Below, piece by piece: positions 10,420 through 22,862 of a stretch of 64,000 nt of DNA. Made by a program: the position numbers and the translations under genes. The DNA lies in the NCBI GenBank assembly GCA_964059195.1, contig CAXKWD010000007.1:150089769-150153768 (forward strand). Direction: 5' to 3'. Every line of letters begins with the position of its first letter. Within the stretch, counting starts at the first letter, position 1. The stretch comes from Ectobius pallidus. Its lineage: Eukaryota; Arthropoda; Insecta; Blattodea; Ectobiidae. The notes under the pieces are model-generated. The model ran no database searches and had not been told where the DNA came from. It worked only from the letters and a program-made list of their open reading frames with translations.

Positions 10420-11785
10420 TCTAAGACATTTCACACTACAAAATAGTTCGTGTAGAATCTTTGTGTTAAAAAAGTACCTTTGGAAAAGAGTGCAATGTAT
10501 TATTTGCAATGTAGTTACGGCTAGTCTATTAATTTTTCAGGCACCTGCGTGTGCCTTTTCATTGTTATGGCCGGTGTGTGCATTATTAAACATAGCTTCG
10601 TTACGTCAATGATATCTCACTGCACATGCGCGACCCATTACAGGGTTCATTTACATACCTACTGTCTTTTTCTACGCTCCATTTACTTCATTAGTCCAAA
10701 AATGTTATTTGTTTAATTTATCTTTTTTAAATGCTCTCCCGAAATTCCATAATTTTCTACTTTTATTGTCACCCTCTTTCTCCCATTTGTTTATATTATT
10801 TTCCTTTTATGTTGATTGTTATGTTTTTATGATTGTTATGTTTTTAATAAGTTTTCCTTTCCTTTCCTTTTTTCCAAATTACGAGTAGTTAGTTTTTAAC
10901 ATTTATTATCTTTCAATTGTCTTAATGTCCTCTGTCATTTCGTGATTTTAATTTTTTTTATAATATGCCTATTGACGTTTTCTTTCATTACCTTTTATTT
11001 TATTGATAATCTATAATACCTACATCTAAGCCTATTCCTTTACCACCCTTTTAATTTTTTTTACATTTCTGTTTCTTCTCTCTTTCAGCCTGTTTCTCCC
11101 TTTGTTTTGCATTTTTCATAATATTTATTTAAACTCATTCAACTTTTCCAAACCAATTCTATCCACTTCTTGCCACTTTGCTGTCTAATATTTCCCTCTT
11201 TCTTAATTTTTCACTTTATATTCATGTCTATTTTTGCCAACATCTCGTTCTTTCTCTTCTAAATATTTTTCACTTATTTGAGCCATCTTTATGTATTTAC
11301 ACTTTTATCTCCCTCTTTCACTCCTTCTGGGCGTGTGCCTGTAAATCGTGCTTAAGTTATAATATAAATTGCGATTATGGCCAATATTTGCCCAGAAAAT
11401 CTTAAGTTGCATGCATAGGTTATCTAAATTCATTTGAGTTTCTTCCTATCGTATTATTAAAACCCCTGTCTATATTATTTGCTTCTCTGACTACCGTCAT
11501 ATCTCTTGCCTTTCTAATTCAGTCACTTTTCTGAAACATGCTGTATCAAGTTAGCACCATGGAATATATCTAAGCTAACCGTTGGCACTGTGGTCGCTTA
11601 TAGAATTGCTGGCATGCAAGAACATAGCAATATGCAGGTATGTTCACCTCACTGTGGATTCTGCAGTTATCCCAAGCACGCTACTGACGTCACTAGGTGT
11701 AAAATAATTTTTGTTCTCAGGTCATCTAGATCAGTAACGCCATTACTGACCAATTTTTTTTTAATCTGTAAAAAAAGTAGGCTTA
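10420..11785. other. Pyrimidine-rich AT sequence, no gene
   Basis: About 10660-11340 is strongly C/T-rich on the plus strand (many CTTT, CCTTT runs), so open frames there are compositional. No recognisable gene or element end was found. Confidence 0.5.
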
Positions 11786-11910
11786 TAGTAGAGTCTCGGT
11801 AATTAGAAATGAGTGGGATCGACAACATCACGAACCATTAAAAATCTCGAAATTACACGAAAAATCCTGAAATATACGAAAAAAAGTCCTTAAGATATAA
11901 TATGGAAAAG
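11786..11910 (+). mobile_element. Degenerate pogo/Tigger-like end fragment
   Basis: TAGTAGAGTCTCGGTAATTA followed by repeated CTCGAAATTACACGA-type words resembles the ends of the element at 53492-54214. The opposite end was not found. Confidence 0.5.
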
Positions 11911-11975
11911 GAGTTTACAAAGAAAACGTACATACTGCCTCATACTAGTGAGGACATTTTTTTTATTGTCAAGTT

Positions 11976-11982
11976 TCTTCTG

Positions 11983-12025
<43 letters not shown>

Positions 12026-12040
12026 TCATCATTATTTAGT
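11976..12040. repeat. (TTA)n microsatellite
   Basis: About a dozen perfect ATT units followed by interrupted ones. Confidence 0.9.
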
Positions 12041-12378
12041 TGTGTTTATACTCCTTTTAGCTTCGAAGCTATATCAGGAGCTCGGGATCTGTGTCTGTAC
12101 ACTAGGGTAGGCCATGGAACTATTGCTTGTCAATTGTTTCTATTGTCGGTGTATTTTAATAGAGTCAATTTCAACTGATATTAATTTAAATAGATAATAT
12201 AATACAGGATTAAATGGTGAGGATGATTCATGATATGTAAATATCCAATTTGACGTTTGACTTTACGACAGGGGAAACCATGATAAAACCCATGTCAAAT
12301 TGGCCGGCCACGGGATTTGAACCTGGGACCTTCCGAATGCGAGTCCAAGACATTACCATCTCGGCCACCTCACTCGGT
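12041..12378 (-). mobile_element. SINE C, copy C1
   Basis: The tRNA-like head is at the right on the minus strand: GAGTGAGGTGGCCGAGATGG (A box) and GGTCCCAGGTTCAAATCCCG (B box). The body includes TAATTTAAATAGATAATATA and the marker GGTAGGCCATGG. The 3' part contains the hairpin AGCTTCGAAGCT within ACTCCTTTTA...TATCAGGAG. Same layout at 26602-27415 (interrupted) and 22622-22862. Confidence 0.85.
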
Positions 12379-12777
12379 ATCTTTGTGTCTAACCTTCCTA
12401 CTACCAAAATATTTTGTTACACTTAGTACCATTGGGGTCATAAACACCCCAATTAATTTACATGGGGTATATTGGTAGTATTGCAATTGTGTTTATCAAC
12501 TGGCGCAAAAGCATGCATTTTTACCTTTAAAACTGGACAAGCAGGAAGAATTTTTATATACTCTAATGTTAAATTGAAATAAAAAAGCCAATATTGTCCC
12601 GAAAAGTACTAAATGAAAAAACAAATACATTTTAATGTGTGGAAAATATAAAAATGAATAAAACATTGGATACAGTTGACGTTTTGAAAATTGTAATTTT
12701 AAAATAACCAGCATATTTATTTATTTCAAAAGTGCTATGGAGTTCAAAGAATTGCACCGTTACCTAGCTGCAATGTA
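12379..12777. other. Nothing recognised
   Basis: AT-rich; no gene or element end identified. Confidence 0.5.
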
Positions 12778-12790
12778 ACGCCACTGTTTA

Positions 12791-13149
12791 TAAATACTTT
12801 ATATCATTTTTAAATACAATATTTCCAAAGATAAAATTGTACCAGTAGTTAAGTTCTATAGTTAGAAATGTATATCAGATGCTATATCAGCAACTAAGTT
12901 AACTATTAGCGTATGTTGTTAGCCATTTCATACACTATTTCTAAATTTATATATTTGTTAAAACTAGACTTTAACCAAATAGTGTTAGTCATCTCATGTT
13001 AAATTGTTAGCCATCTCATGACTCAATACTCTTGTACATATATTACTTTAATATTTAGATATGTTAAGTGATTGTTAATACCTGTAACCTTAATATACCT
13101 TGGGGTAAAATAAGGTTAAAACTTGGAAAATAAAAAAAATAAAATAAAA
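12791..13149 (+). mobile_element. 5'-truncated LINE 3' end
   Basis: Flanked by ACGCCAC(T/C)GTTTA, 13 bp with one mismatch (12778-12790, 13150-13162). It ends in an A-rich AAAATAAAA tail preceded by CTGTAACCTTAATATACC, the same 3' UTR motif as the LINE at 7167-8424. Non-coding. Confidence 0.8.
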
Positions 13150-13403
13150 ACGCCACCGTTTAAACAGCAGGTTGTCCGTCGCGGTCGAGTCTAGCTAACT
13201 GAAAGTTAGTAGTTTATATTATTACCCATCTTTCCTACCGATGCAAGTTATAACGACTTCTATAAGTAGCTTATAATATAAACACTTTAAATATATTATG
13301 CGAAGGGATTACTTCTGCGTTTTCGTTTTATTATACAAGCGTTATGTCATTTCGTGTATTAGCCATTGGAACCTATCAACCCTTTGCCAGTTTTCAACCA
13401 TCT

Positions 13404-14120
13404 GGGCCCTGTTTCATAGAACTTTTACACTCATATTATTATTAGCAAATACATAATAATATTAGTTATTAATAATTAGTCTTCTGTTTCATAGGAATAT
13501 TTCCTAATAATATGTATGAGTTGATGACTGTAAATTATTAGTAAATATTGCTAATATTTTTAGTAACTGTTTCATACACTGCAGAAATAATAACATTTAC
13601 TGACAATATTAGGTGTTTTTCTATAAGTGTTTTTGGACCAAAAACTTATTCACAAACCCATGTAATTCAAATTTTGTGAGCATAAATTTGTGGAAATTGA
13701 ATCACTCTGATTTAATTATCAGTTTAGAAAAAGCTTACATACGCTATCAAAGGAATTTTTGTCATAATAAGTTTTTAGGATGAGGTTAGAGTTTAGTACA
13801 TTCCGGTATGCCTGCTGCTATCTTGAATAAGTGCCTGATTTATTCATTTCTTAGAGCTAGTTATTATTTGTTACATTTAAGAAAATATATGAAGGCCATG
13901 CTACTTTGAAATAGTATTGACAAAAAGACTAAGAAGGGAAAAAGACACAAACAGCAACCAAGACGTAACCTCCAAATCAATCAGCTGACTAATGAACTAA
14001 TAATATTAGTGAAGAGATTTTATGAGTAGTGTTCATATCTCTATGAAACAAGATTTTGTTAACTATTAAATAACATTATGAGTTCTAATATTATTAGCAA
14101 GTTCTATGAAACGGGGCCCT
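13404..14120. mobile_element. MITE-like element with GGGCCC-GTTTCATAGAACTT ends
   Basis: The left end GGGCCCTGTTTCATAGAACT and right end (reverse complement GGGCCCCGTTTCATAGAACT) are inverted repeats of about 20 bp. TGTTTCATA recurs inside near 13488 and 13566, together with many ATTAGTAAT-like words. No clear TSD, so superfamily is open. No coding region. Confidence 0.7.
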
Positions 14121-15984
14121 GGCCTTATAAATACAAAGAGGGTCTCGTAGTATCAGAGATTTGCTGATAGGGATGATACGCTGCGACAAGAACATGGCTT
14201 TATATATTCATGGCCTATGTGATCATCTCCAGTACTGAATTGAAACAGAAACGCAGCTTCAGATGGATCAGACAGGTTCTGATATAGCTATCGAGACAGA
14301 TTACACAGCTCTGATACTATAGTAACATCTAATTCAGTTGATAGCTGCTGTACTGGAATGGAAGATAACTCGCATCTGATCAAGGCATTTCTCCATGTCT
14401 CTATCGCATATAGATGCCTTGTCTCTTCTCATATAGGCCTACAGGGTGTGCTGTAAATCCTGTTGACAGGGTTTGTCAAGATACAAATTATTGAATTTCA
14501 TCAATACAATATGCCGGTTCGTGTATTTGGTTAATAATGTGGCACTTGAAACTAAAGTAATATTCACTTAATCAATCAATACTTCTCATTACCTACCCAT
14601 GAAACAGTACACAATATAATATAGAATAGTATGAAATGTAAGGCATAATACAATAGGCCTATAGTTTGTATTTTGTTAATTCAACCATGGGCTGTTTTTC
14701 ATTTTTATAATGTTAAGTATTTTAAGTTAATAAGTAAATAATATTTTGATGAAAAAAGCATAAAGAGTGCTTTACAAAAATCTTCGACCAAGCAAAATAG
14801 TTCCGTTATATGTTTATTCATGGGTATCCTCATTTTATTTTCTTAATATTACACATTATATGAATCTTTTATTGTATAGGTGAATATTTGTTTTAGTTTG
14901 GCAGGTATTGAGGTTTTACTTTGAGGTTTTTCTTTATTGTTAAAAGCGACTAACAAATATATACTTATATTAAAGAAAAATGTATAAGTTTATATATCAA
15001 AGGTAATACAAAGGTAATGCCTCATTACATTTAAAAAATCGTTTTTAGCGATTTTCTGGAAAACTGCTGTAAAGGTTTTGTTGAAATTTTGTACATGAGG
15101 TTCCTATACTAAAAGTTAAAACTATAGTTGGAACATTTTTTCCACAAACATTCGCTGAAGGGTAGTTTTAGGCCACCCACTGTTTGTATAAACTGAGTCT
15201 TGCCTGGTGAACAATGAAGCTTTGCATCAGGTTGAAACAACTGAATACGCGCTCTTTGCAATACGGGATCTTATTCTATATCAGAATGTGAAGCGAGAAA
15301 GACGAATTGCTGATGCTTAGACTAAAGAAAGTTATGTGAGTGAATAATCAGATTTTATTTTGGTTATGTATCCTTCGGGGATGCAATGCGATGTGGCAAC
15401 ATTTCCACTTTTACAATGAATTTACTTGAAGAGAATGAATTACATAATATATTAGAGTCTACTAAAAGGCAAATTTTCAATTTGGACAGTGGAAGTTATG
15501 TAATTTTTAAATTGGAACCATATAGTTTTAGACGTATTATATTGATACCTAGGTCTATAAGGAGGATTATAATAAGGGTTATTAGGCACAGAAATCGACA
15601 TAACTCTTTAAGGAAATGAAACATAAGTTATTTATAAATAAGAGGTTAAATGTGAAATAACCCTTTCGCGAATATGCAAGAGAAGAAGGTATGGGGTGGA
15701 ATGTTCCTCCTTATTTACACTGAGGATCAGCGTACGGTGGGGGGGAGAGGGGAAAGGCAGTCATTAAGGGAGGTAATGTTGATCCAATCAACTGTGGGAT
15801 TATAATTTAATTATACATCTTAGAACCTCTCTTAATGATTGTGTGTAACTTAGCAACACAAAACAGATTATCTACATAGGGTGCTACAGTAACTGAAACG
15901 AAAACGTAATTTGCTCATTAATTTCAATGTGAAATATCCCACGAAGTTTGTTCCCTATATTTACATAGCGTAGTTACATCCTTT
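14121..15984. other. No gene recognised
   Basis: AT-rich. 15735-15765 contains a G-rich run. An imperfect inverted pair GTCATTAAGGGAGGT (about 15759) and ACCTCTCTTAATGAT (about 15827) is visible. A 77-codon open frame at 15386-15619 has no recognisable motif. Confidence 0.5.
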
Positions 15985-16405
15985 TCGCTCCTGTGGCTTA
16001 GAGAATGTATTCGCTCCTCTCACTCAGCAGGCTCGGGTTCGAATCCTGGTCGGGACAAGTTACGTAGGCGTTGTAAGAGGGTTTTTTCCCCTCCCTATGG
16101 GGCAAATGTAGGGGTAACTTCAGGCTAGGCCTTAGTGGCTCCGGATATCATCTGACTGTCATCATCTTCATCGTATCCTCGCCTTGTTTAGAGTGAATGT
16201 GTGTGTGAATGTTGTGTTCGTGTTGCCTCAGAGGTGGCCCCGGCGTAGAGCCGATCCCTCACACGGGGAGACCCTCCATGTACTTGTCTGGCCAAAAAAG
16301 TATGTATGTTTCATCGATAGATAATCCGTCTCACGACAGATAGCCGCCCTGTATAAGGGTGCTTAATTATTAAAAGGGGAGATGTAAAACTACGTATAAG
16401 AAAGA
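15985..16405 (+). mobile_element. SINE E, copy E1
   Basis: tRNA-derived SINE of about 400 bp. The head includes CTGTGGCTTAGAGAATG and the B box GGGTTCGAATCCTGG. The body contains GGATATCATCTGACTGTC, GTGTGTGTGAATGTTGTG and CCATGTACTTGTCTGG, shared with copies at 44340, 51695, 56885 and 63625. It ends in an AAAGAAAGAAAG tail. Confidence 0.85.
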
Positions 16406-16621
16406 AAGAAATGTTAGATCCAACTGATCACATTTAGTCTATTCTTCATTAACATATCTTCAGTGTACTAACTCTACTTTCTGCGAAAGATAAGATAACA
16501 TTCCGAACGCTAAGTTTAGGTTCGCATCGTACACATAGGCCTATACTTCAAAACCAATTATACTCTTCTAAGTACCGCAATTATAAGTGTACTATTTCAC
16601 GTTAAATATAAGTAAAAAAGT

Positions 16622-16648
16622 GATGTAAAGTGATCCCTATACAGGCTA
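16622..16648 (-). mobile_element. SINE D 3'-end fragment
   Basis: GTAAAGTGATCCCTATACAG matches the SINE D 3' end, here only about 27 bp long. Confidence 0.7.
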
Positions 16649-16649
16649 T

Positions 16650-17005
16650 TACGTCTACATTTTATAGGAGGAGCATCCAGATGTAATTTTGATATTAACT
16701 TACACAGTTCACCAGCACGAATTAAATTATACAATAATTTTAAACCATTAAATTTTCGCATAACAACTAGTGAGTCAGTGTTGAAAATTGATAATAACAT
16801 AGAATAGGGAATATTGCTATATTTTGTAGGATAATATCCGAAACTTCTAAAAATTACACATTTAAAAAATAGTTTTTTGGATGGATTCTAATAGATTTAT
16901 CTATTTAATCTGATGAGGGTTCCACACAACACTGCAGTATTCTAACCTAAATAGTAAAAAAAAAGTATTTTAATATGTTAGAAAACTGAAACAGGGTTTA
17001 TAAAG
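16650..17005. other. Nothing recognised
   Basis: AT-rich sequence; no gene or repeat boundary identified. Confidence 0.5.
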
Positions 17006-17384
17006 TTATTAAAATGTATAGAAATATCCGCCTAATATACCACTAAATGAAGCAATTAATATAAATACTACGCAGCATTCCACTATCTTGTGTTTTTTTT
17101 TTTTAAATTGACACGCATAACTATATGCTATTGTTTTAATTTTGTGGACTGATAGCATAAAGTGCTTATCAGCAGCACATTGCGTCTTTACTAAACATAA
17201 ACAATTGTACGTAAAGCGGCAAGCATATCTAATTCAAGCTTATAGACTCACAGAAGTGAATGTATATATTATTATCATCAAACAATTCAATTTTAAGCAT
17301 AAGTTAATAATTTTAACTTTTAAATATCACAAAATTTGTTATACCATAAAACAATAAAATACAATTATTGATTTTTTTACTGGA

Positions 17385-17417
<33 letters not shown>

Positions 17418-18036
17418 TTTTAAATCAATATAGCCTTAACTTGGGCACAAAAATTTCTATCATAAGATACAGTTATAACAGATAATATAATAAAATTATC
17501 ATTCAAAAAGTGTGTTTTTCAATTCAATAGTTATATTTCCTTATTGCTTCATCCGTTGCTTCATTTATGGCCGGTTTCTATAAACTCGCGAATTACCTAT
17601 GGGTAAATTATCTAATGCACAGAATTTACACAATTTACACAAGAATAACACCACACAAACACAAATAATTTAAAGATAGCAATCACTTACACTTGTTGAG
17701 AGTTTCTAGATAAATGTCCTCTAGGTAAATATGAAAATGACAGAAAAAATGTTCCTACAAACTCGGGCTAGATCTGTCCAAGGGTAAATCTTTGGGTTAA
17801 TTTGTCCTTTCATGGATGGCTGGATAAAATTTAACCTTTCATAGGATCAATAACAATGAGAATCAAAGCCTTCTGAATTAAATTAACTGTACAACTCCAA
17901 GGCCTTGCTCATTATACCATTGTAGGTTAAATGGAACTAATTTGTCCATGGGTAATTTACCCATAGGTAATTCACAAGTTTGTAGAAACCGGGCATTAGT
18001 GGTATATTAGGCGGATATTTCTATACATTTTAATAA
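17006..18036. mobile_element. Palindromic-end element, right arm split by a MITE
   Basis: The left arm 17006-17055 (includes TATAGAAATATCCGCCTAAT) recurs inverted as 17556-17567 plus 17999-18036. The right arm is broken exactly at the MITE insertion, so the outer element is older. The interior is AT-rich and includes an (AAT)n tract at about 17387-17417. Confidence 0.8.
17568..17995. mobile_element. PIF/Harbinger-like MITE
   Basis: Ends TGGCCGGTTTCTATAAAC and, inverted, TGCCCGGTTTCTACAAAC, continuing as inverted AATTACC(T)ATGGGTAAATTA. Flanked by TTA on both sides (17565-17567, 17996-17998). Removing it restores the palindromic arm of the host element. 428 bp, no coding region. TTA-type 3-bp TSDs fit PIF/Harbinger. 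Confidence 0.85.
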
Positions 18037-20000
18037 TTTTACAATATATACCACTGGAAACATGAAATTGATTAATTATAAGGGTTTATAAAACCTAAAA
18101 ATACGGACCCTACTTATAAGTAAGTGAATGGATAAAATTATATTTATAGGTAACTGTATAGCTTTCGAAGTGCATACCTACATCAGTAACAAGTAACAAA
18201 TCAAATCATGTGCCAGTTTAACCTGCTCTTCACAAAACCAAAAGTGATACGATGAGCTTAATTACTGGTGAAATAAATTTTAAATGATGACGTCACAGTC
18301 TGTTAAATTCGACCACATGTCGACAGTTCAGATAAACGACGCTTTGACTGTAAACAGCGGATGAGTGGCATCGAACCGAGGACAGCACTAATAGAGTCGC
18401 ACGTGTGTGATTGATTCGGTGGACAATGAGTTGCACTAATTCAAATTACGCTGTCATTGTGCGGTGTAGGCGATTTCCAACATTCATCCCGTGTCAAGCC
18501 TAGTGTAAACAAGCCTTTCAATGCCCCCTGTGTTGTAAAAAGATGTTAATCACGTCATTATCATGAAGTGTTTTAGACTTTTCAAAGGAATCGACCAGTT
18601 TTTAGTGTTGTTCGGGAACAGTAAATAACAGGCAAACAATGGGGTTATTAGTTTTACTTTCTCGCATATACGTAGTATAGAGAAAGTATTGTCATCGTGA
18701 CAAACAATCGAAATCGAGATAACACCGGGAGAGCATGTTTCATGAAGCCTAGAAACCAAAAAATATATTTTTGGAATGACGTCTGTCCGTCTGTCCGTCT
18801 GTCTGTCGAAAAGCACAGCGAGTAAACGGTTCATTGTATTTACTTTATTTTTTGAATTAAGGACTTTTTCGGAATTTTATCAAACCGCCCAGAAATTGAG
18901 TTTTATAACTGAAATATTAAGGAGACTTTTCATGAAAGTTTTTTGAAAAAAATTAATTTTTGAAAAATTGGCTCTAACAATTTTAATAAAAATTTAAAGT
19001 TGGAAACTCTTATCTATGACAATTAAAATAGCTATATTCGTTTTTCTGGGAAAATGACTTCGGGGGTACTTCACTCGTATCTATTTTCAATTATTCTAGA
19101 TTATCTCCATTGCAGTAGGCGATACACGAAAACCTACCACAGTAAAGTTGTAGAGAAAATTAAATTGAACGTTTTTTGTTAACCCTATTTTTTGTAAGCT
19201 ATAATTAATAGATATCAAGATAAAAACTAAATTAATACGACTTAAATGCGAATTTCGGAATATTTATGTTAAAATACGAATACCTTGTTGCCCTTAGTAA
19301 CAAGAAAACTAATTGTTCTGAAATGCAGTCAGTTTAGCTCAGTCGTAATGAATACACCAAAACCAATTACAGCAAGGTGGTATAGGCTAATAGGGAAGAG
19401 GTCCTGGGTTCAAATGAAACCTCGTGGCCGCCCAAATTTACCAGTAGGCTATCGTAATAACTCATTCGTGTAGCATTTGCTTTATCTTCGGCGATTTCTC
19501 AGTATATCCTGTATTTTTGCCTTTGAGATTGAGGAAACCGTGCAAACCCCAGGTTATTATTCTTATTATTATTGTTATTATTACTATTATTATTATTATT
19601 ACTATTATTTCACGGTAAAAGCATTGAACATAAGGATCGACCCTGATGCTTTCCATTCTAGATACTTGTATAATTTTATACCATTTATTGAAATATGTGT
19701 CTTTGCCAGGGAAACCCGAAAACGACTTCACAGTTCAAGCGTCATTTAATAAATTTAGTATACAATAATATTTAGGTATTTATGCTAATTAGTAAAATAT
19801 TTTTTTTTAAATGTTCAATACTTGTAATAACTAAGAATGTATTTGTTTAGTCTTTCATATTTTTTTCTCATTTCTTTATTTTAGTCATTTGTATTATGTA
19901 TTATTCAAGTACTTAATGTTTGAATTTTTTTCCTTGTATTTAATGTACGTTTCTTGTATTGAGGTGTATCATTTCTTTTTTTCATTTATTTATATATTAT
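18037..20000. other. No gene; minor repeats
   Basis: 18355-18420 contains a degenerate tRNA-like B box on the minus strand (TCGGTTCGATGCC). 18650-18835 carries a dispersed-repeat signature with four GTCTGTCC-like units (18781-18810). 19551-19610 is a (TTA)n tract. 19325-19430 has a possible degraded tRNA-like block with GTCCTGGGTTCAAAT. The rest is AT-rich. Confidence 0.45.
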
Positions 20001-20007
20001 TTTTTTA

Positions 20008-20400
20008 TTAAGGAATATTCCACAATACAATGGTTTTCCTTCTTCCCACAACAATCTTTTGCCTCCATAAGTCCCTGTCCATAACATCTTCTTCACTTAA
20101 TTCTTTTCTCGCCCTCCTCCTTTTCAACCCACCCATCCAGCACTCTTTGGGCTTCCCTCTTCTTCTTTTTCCTTCTACTTTCCAATCCAAAATTATTTTG
20201 GGTATTCTATCCTCTGTCATTCTGAGTACATGTCCATACCATTTCAAGCGTCTTTCTTCTGCAATTTCCAAAATATTCTTTTCAACTTGCATTATTTTCC
20301 TTATTCTATTATTCCGAATTTTTTCTTTCCTGGATTTTCTTCCTGAACGCCTCCAAAAATCCATTTCTAATATCATTTTTATTATTATTATGTATTTCAT
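20008..20400 (-). pseudogene. LINE ORF2 C-terminal remnant
   Basis: The minus-strand product contains RRLKWYGHVLRM, RIPKIILDWKVEGKRRRGKP and DRDLW, the familiar tail of RTE/CR1-type LINE reverse transcriptase proteins (W.GHV.RM...GKR..GRP). It lacks the polymerase core. The 3' side runs into a T-rich tract on the plus strand. Confidence 0.8.
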
Positions 20401-20475
20401 ATGTTTGCACTGGCTGAGTGGTAGAGAAGGCTTTATGGCCTTAACTCCGCCAGGTTAAATAAATAAATAAACATT
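20401..20475 (+). mobile_element. LINE 3' tail fragment
   Basis: CTGGCTGAGTGGTAGAGAAG followed by CCTTAACTCCGCCAGG and a TAAATAAATAAA tail, a common insect LINE 3' terminus. It points opposite to the neighbouring remnant, so it is a separate insertion. Confidence 0.65.
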
Positions 20476-20904
20476 TAACAACAATACAAAAAATAAAAAA
20501 TATTATTTCAATAGTTTTAACTTCAGCATAAAATTCCGCGCATTCTAACAAACAAAAAATTACACATCTATCTCAAAAACTGATATTTTGAAACTTTATT
20601 GTTCAAAAATTAGAATTCTTTATATTTCAATTATTTTGATTTTTCTAGTGAGCTTGTTTGTTTTTTACTTATAATTTCCACAAATGCGCAGTAATTTAAA
20701 AACAGTAGAAACTTAACCTACTTTATAAAATATAACATAGGCCTATCCTATTATAGTTAACATATAAGTAGTACAAGCCACTAGTACAGTAATATAAAAA
20801 CTTGTACAAACAATGAATCAGTCATAACTATTACTAAAAACTTCTTAAAATTATTTTAAAAAGTGCTTAAAATCAATATATTAATAATATAATTACTGAT
20901 TCTT
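20476..20904. other. Nothing recognised
   Basis: AT-rich with no gene or element end. Confidence 0.5.
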
Positions 20905-21198
20905 AATCATTCATCAACAGCTATATCATAATTAAGAGTTTTCATAATATGCAAAATTTACAGATTAATCACATGACTGGCAGCCACTGCACTAGATTTT
21001 TTTAAATTAATTCGAGTATTAAAAACAAAGTACATTTTTTCAAACGTTAGAAGTCAGTAGCGGCCGTTTCCTGGGAAATTTTACGCTTGTAACAGGAAAA
21101 ATTGAATCCATAGAGCAAAAATATCCTAATGAAAGTTGCTTGTCTATGTCCCCTCTATACACAGATAATATATTTCGCTGATATTCAATAACACCCTG
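20905..21198 (-). mobile_element. Family A half-copy A4
   Basis: Matches the left half of family A on the opposite strand, with the end CAGGGTGTTATTGAATATC and shared words GAAAAATTGAATCCATAGAG and GTGATTAATCTGTAAATTTT. The other terminal repeat is missing. Confidence 0.8.
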
Positions 21199-21621
21199 TA
21201 TAACACCAAAAGTTATAAAAATCAAAATTCTAAACGTACAGATTTCGGTTTTGTATTCTGGAAACACTCTAAAAATTAAACCTCTGTTGTTACTTGTCTA
21301 GTTACTGGTTGTAGAGAACTTAGTCTATACAATGTCTCCACTCTCAGTAATGGCACTTTGAGTCGATACACACGACTGCGTCCGAAAAGACTTCAGGATA
21401 TTCTTTAATGCACTTTGAAACTCCGCTTTAAGATTGCAGTTTCATTCTATCACTGATACATTCTCACTAAAACATTGTCTGTAATTCTTAATTGTTTACT
21501 TGCCGGAGATAATTAATGTAGCAATTTTGTTATAGGGCCTATATTTTCAACTACGTAGTACAGGATCCACTTCTGCAGACTGTTGCTGGTGATGTTCATT
21601 TTAATGGATGTTTCTGCGTCA
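21199..21621. other. Nothing recognised
   Basis: Sequence between A4 and the hAT-like element; no gene identified. Confidence 0.5.
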
Positions 21622-21629
21622 GGTATCAG

Positions 21630-22349
21630 TAGGGCAATGCATTTGATGATTTTGCATCTTTTTTATATGTAGGTTAAAAGATAGCTGGAATTTATATAAA
21701 TGTGCATCATAAAATATTTGATCAAATAAGGGAAATTTGTTTTTTGAATTTTTTGCTTTATTTTGCATATTTCGCCGTTTTTCAAGAAATAGGTCGTTTT
21801 AGGTTATTTTCTGCATTTTTAGCCCATTTTCGGCATTTTAGCTCATGTTTAAGTGGAGGTAGAGAGAAGCTTTTCCATGTACAAACTGTTACTTTCAGAC
21901 AACAGACAATCGGTTTTATTTGAGAATCTCCGCCAAGTGTTCATGGTTCATTTTAATTTAGGTTTATTATAAACACCATAGCAGTTTGTCTTGTAGCAAT
22001 AAAGAGTTATTTTTCTTTCTGTTTAAATGGCTCATATTTCCTTAGGGCAATTTGATAGGCATGCCAGTTCAGAAAGAATCTTTTTCGCCAAGGGTGCCCA
22101 AGTTGTATAGATTTACTTACTTTTTTTAGTAATTAAATAAGTATGTTTTATATTGTAAATTCACGCACTGTCATCTGTTAAATTGCTTTTAGCAATTTAT
22201 TACTTTAAAAAACTAAATGTAAGTATAGTTGCAAAATTTATTGGTCATTGTTTTAAATTTTGTGTCATTTTTCGCTATTTTTAGGTCATAAATGCATTTT
22301 TTGTTTTGCATGTTTTCACTATTTTTTGGTCATTAAATGCCTTGTCCTA
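21630..22349. mobile_element. Degenerate hAT-like non-autonomous element
   Basis: The ends TAGGGCAATGCATTTGATGA and (inverted) TAGGACAAGGCATTTAATGA are matched. The flanks GGTATCAG and GTTATAAG share six of eight bases. Inside are many TTTAGGTCAT and TTTTAGCCCATT words near both ends, as in the hAT elements at 27508 and 58896. Confidence 0.7.
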
Positions 22350-22621
22350 GTTATAAGAAATATTGAGCGGAACTTTTTTCATAACTAATTAAATAAATGG
22401 TACAAAATATTAGCACATACTTTCTCACTTAGGCTATTCGTGTTATTGAGCTTTTAAATGGACGAAAACTATGTGTCTTTCTAAAAATAATACAAAACCT
22501 TCGAGTTTAAGTAGACAGGGATTTTACCGAGTTATAGAAAAGTTAATATCAATCACCTCATTTGGTTTGCGGTTATTGTCTATATGAAATTCTGTTAAAC
22601 AAGGCTTAAGATTCAAAATAC

Positions 22622-22862
22622 AGTAGGGTAGGCCATGGATTGTCAAATATTTATTTTGTTAATGTATTTTATGGAGTAAATTTCAACTAATATTAATTTA
22701 AATGCATATGATACAGGATGAAATGGTGAATATCCAACTAGGCATTTACCTTTACGACTGGGGAAAGCATGAAAAAACTTATGTGAAATAGGCCGACCAT
22801 GAGATTTGAACCTGGGACCTCCCGAATGCGAATTCAAGATGTTGCCATCTGAGTCACCTCGA
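22622..22862 (-). mobile_element. SINE C, copy C3 (3'-truncated)
   Basis: Shares GTAGGGTAGGCCATGG, the TAATTTAAATGCATATGATA body and the tRNA-like head (ACCTGGGACCTCCCGAATGC, here as reverse complement) with C1. The distal hairpin part seen in C1 is absent. Confidence 0.85.

Noticed and set aside
10660..11405. Secreted or membrane protein frame in the pyrimidine-rich region
   Set aside because: Phe/Leu/Ser/Cys-rich translation expected of C/T-rich DNA; no ordered motif.
20030..20458. 142-codon plus-strand frame with hydrophobic runs
   Set aside because: Antisense shadow of the LINE C-terminal remnant on the minus strand.
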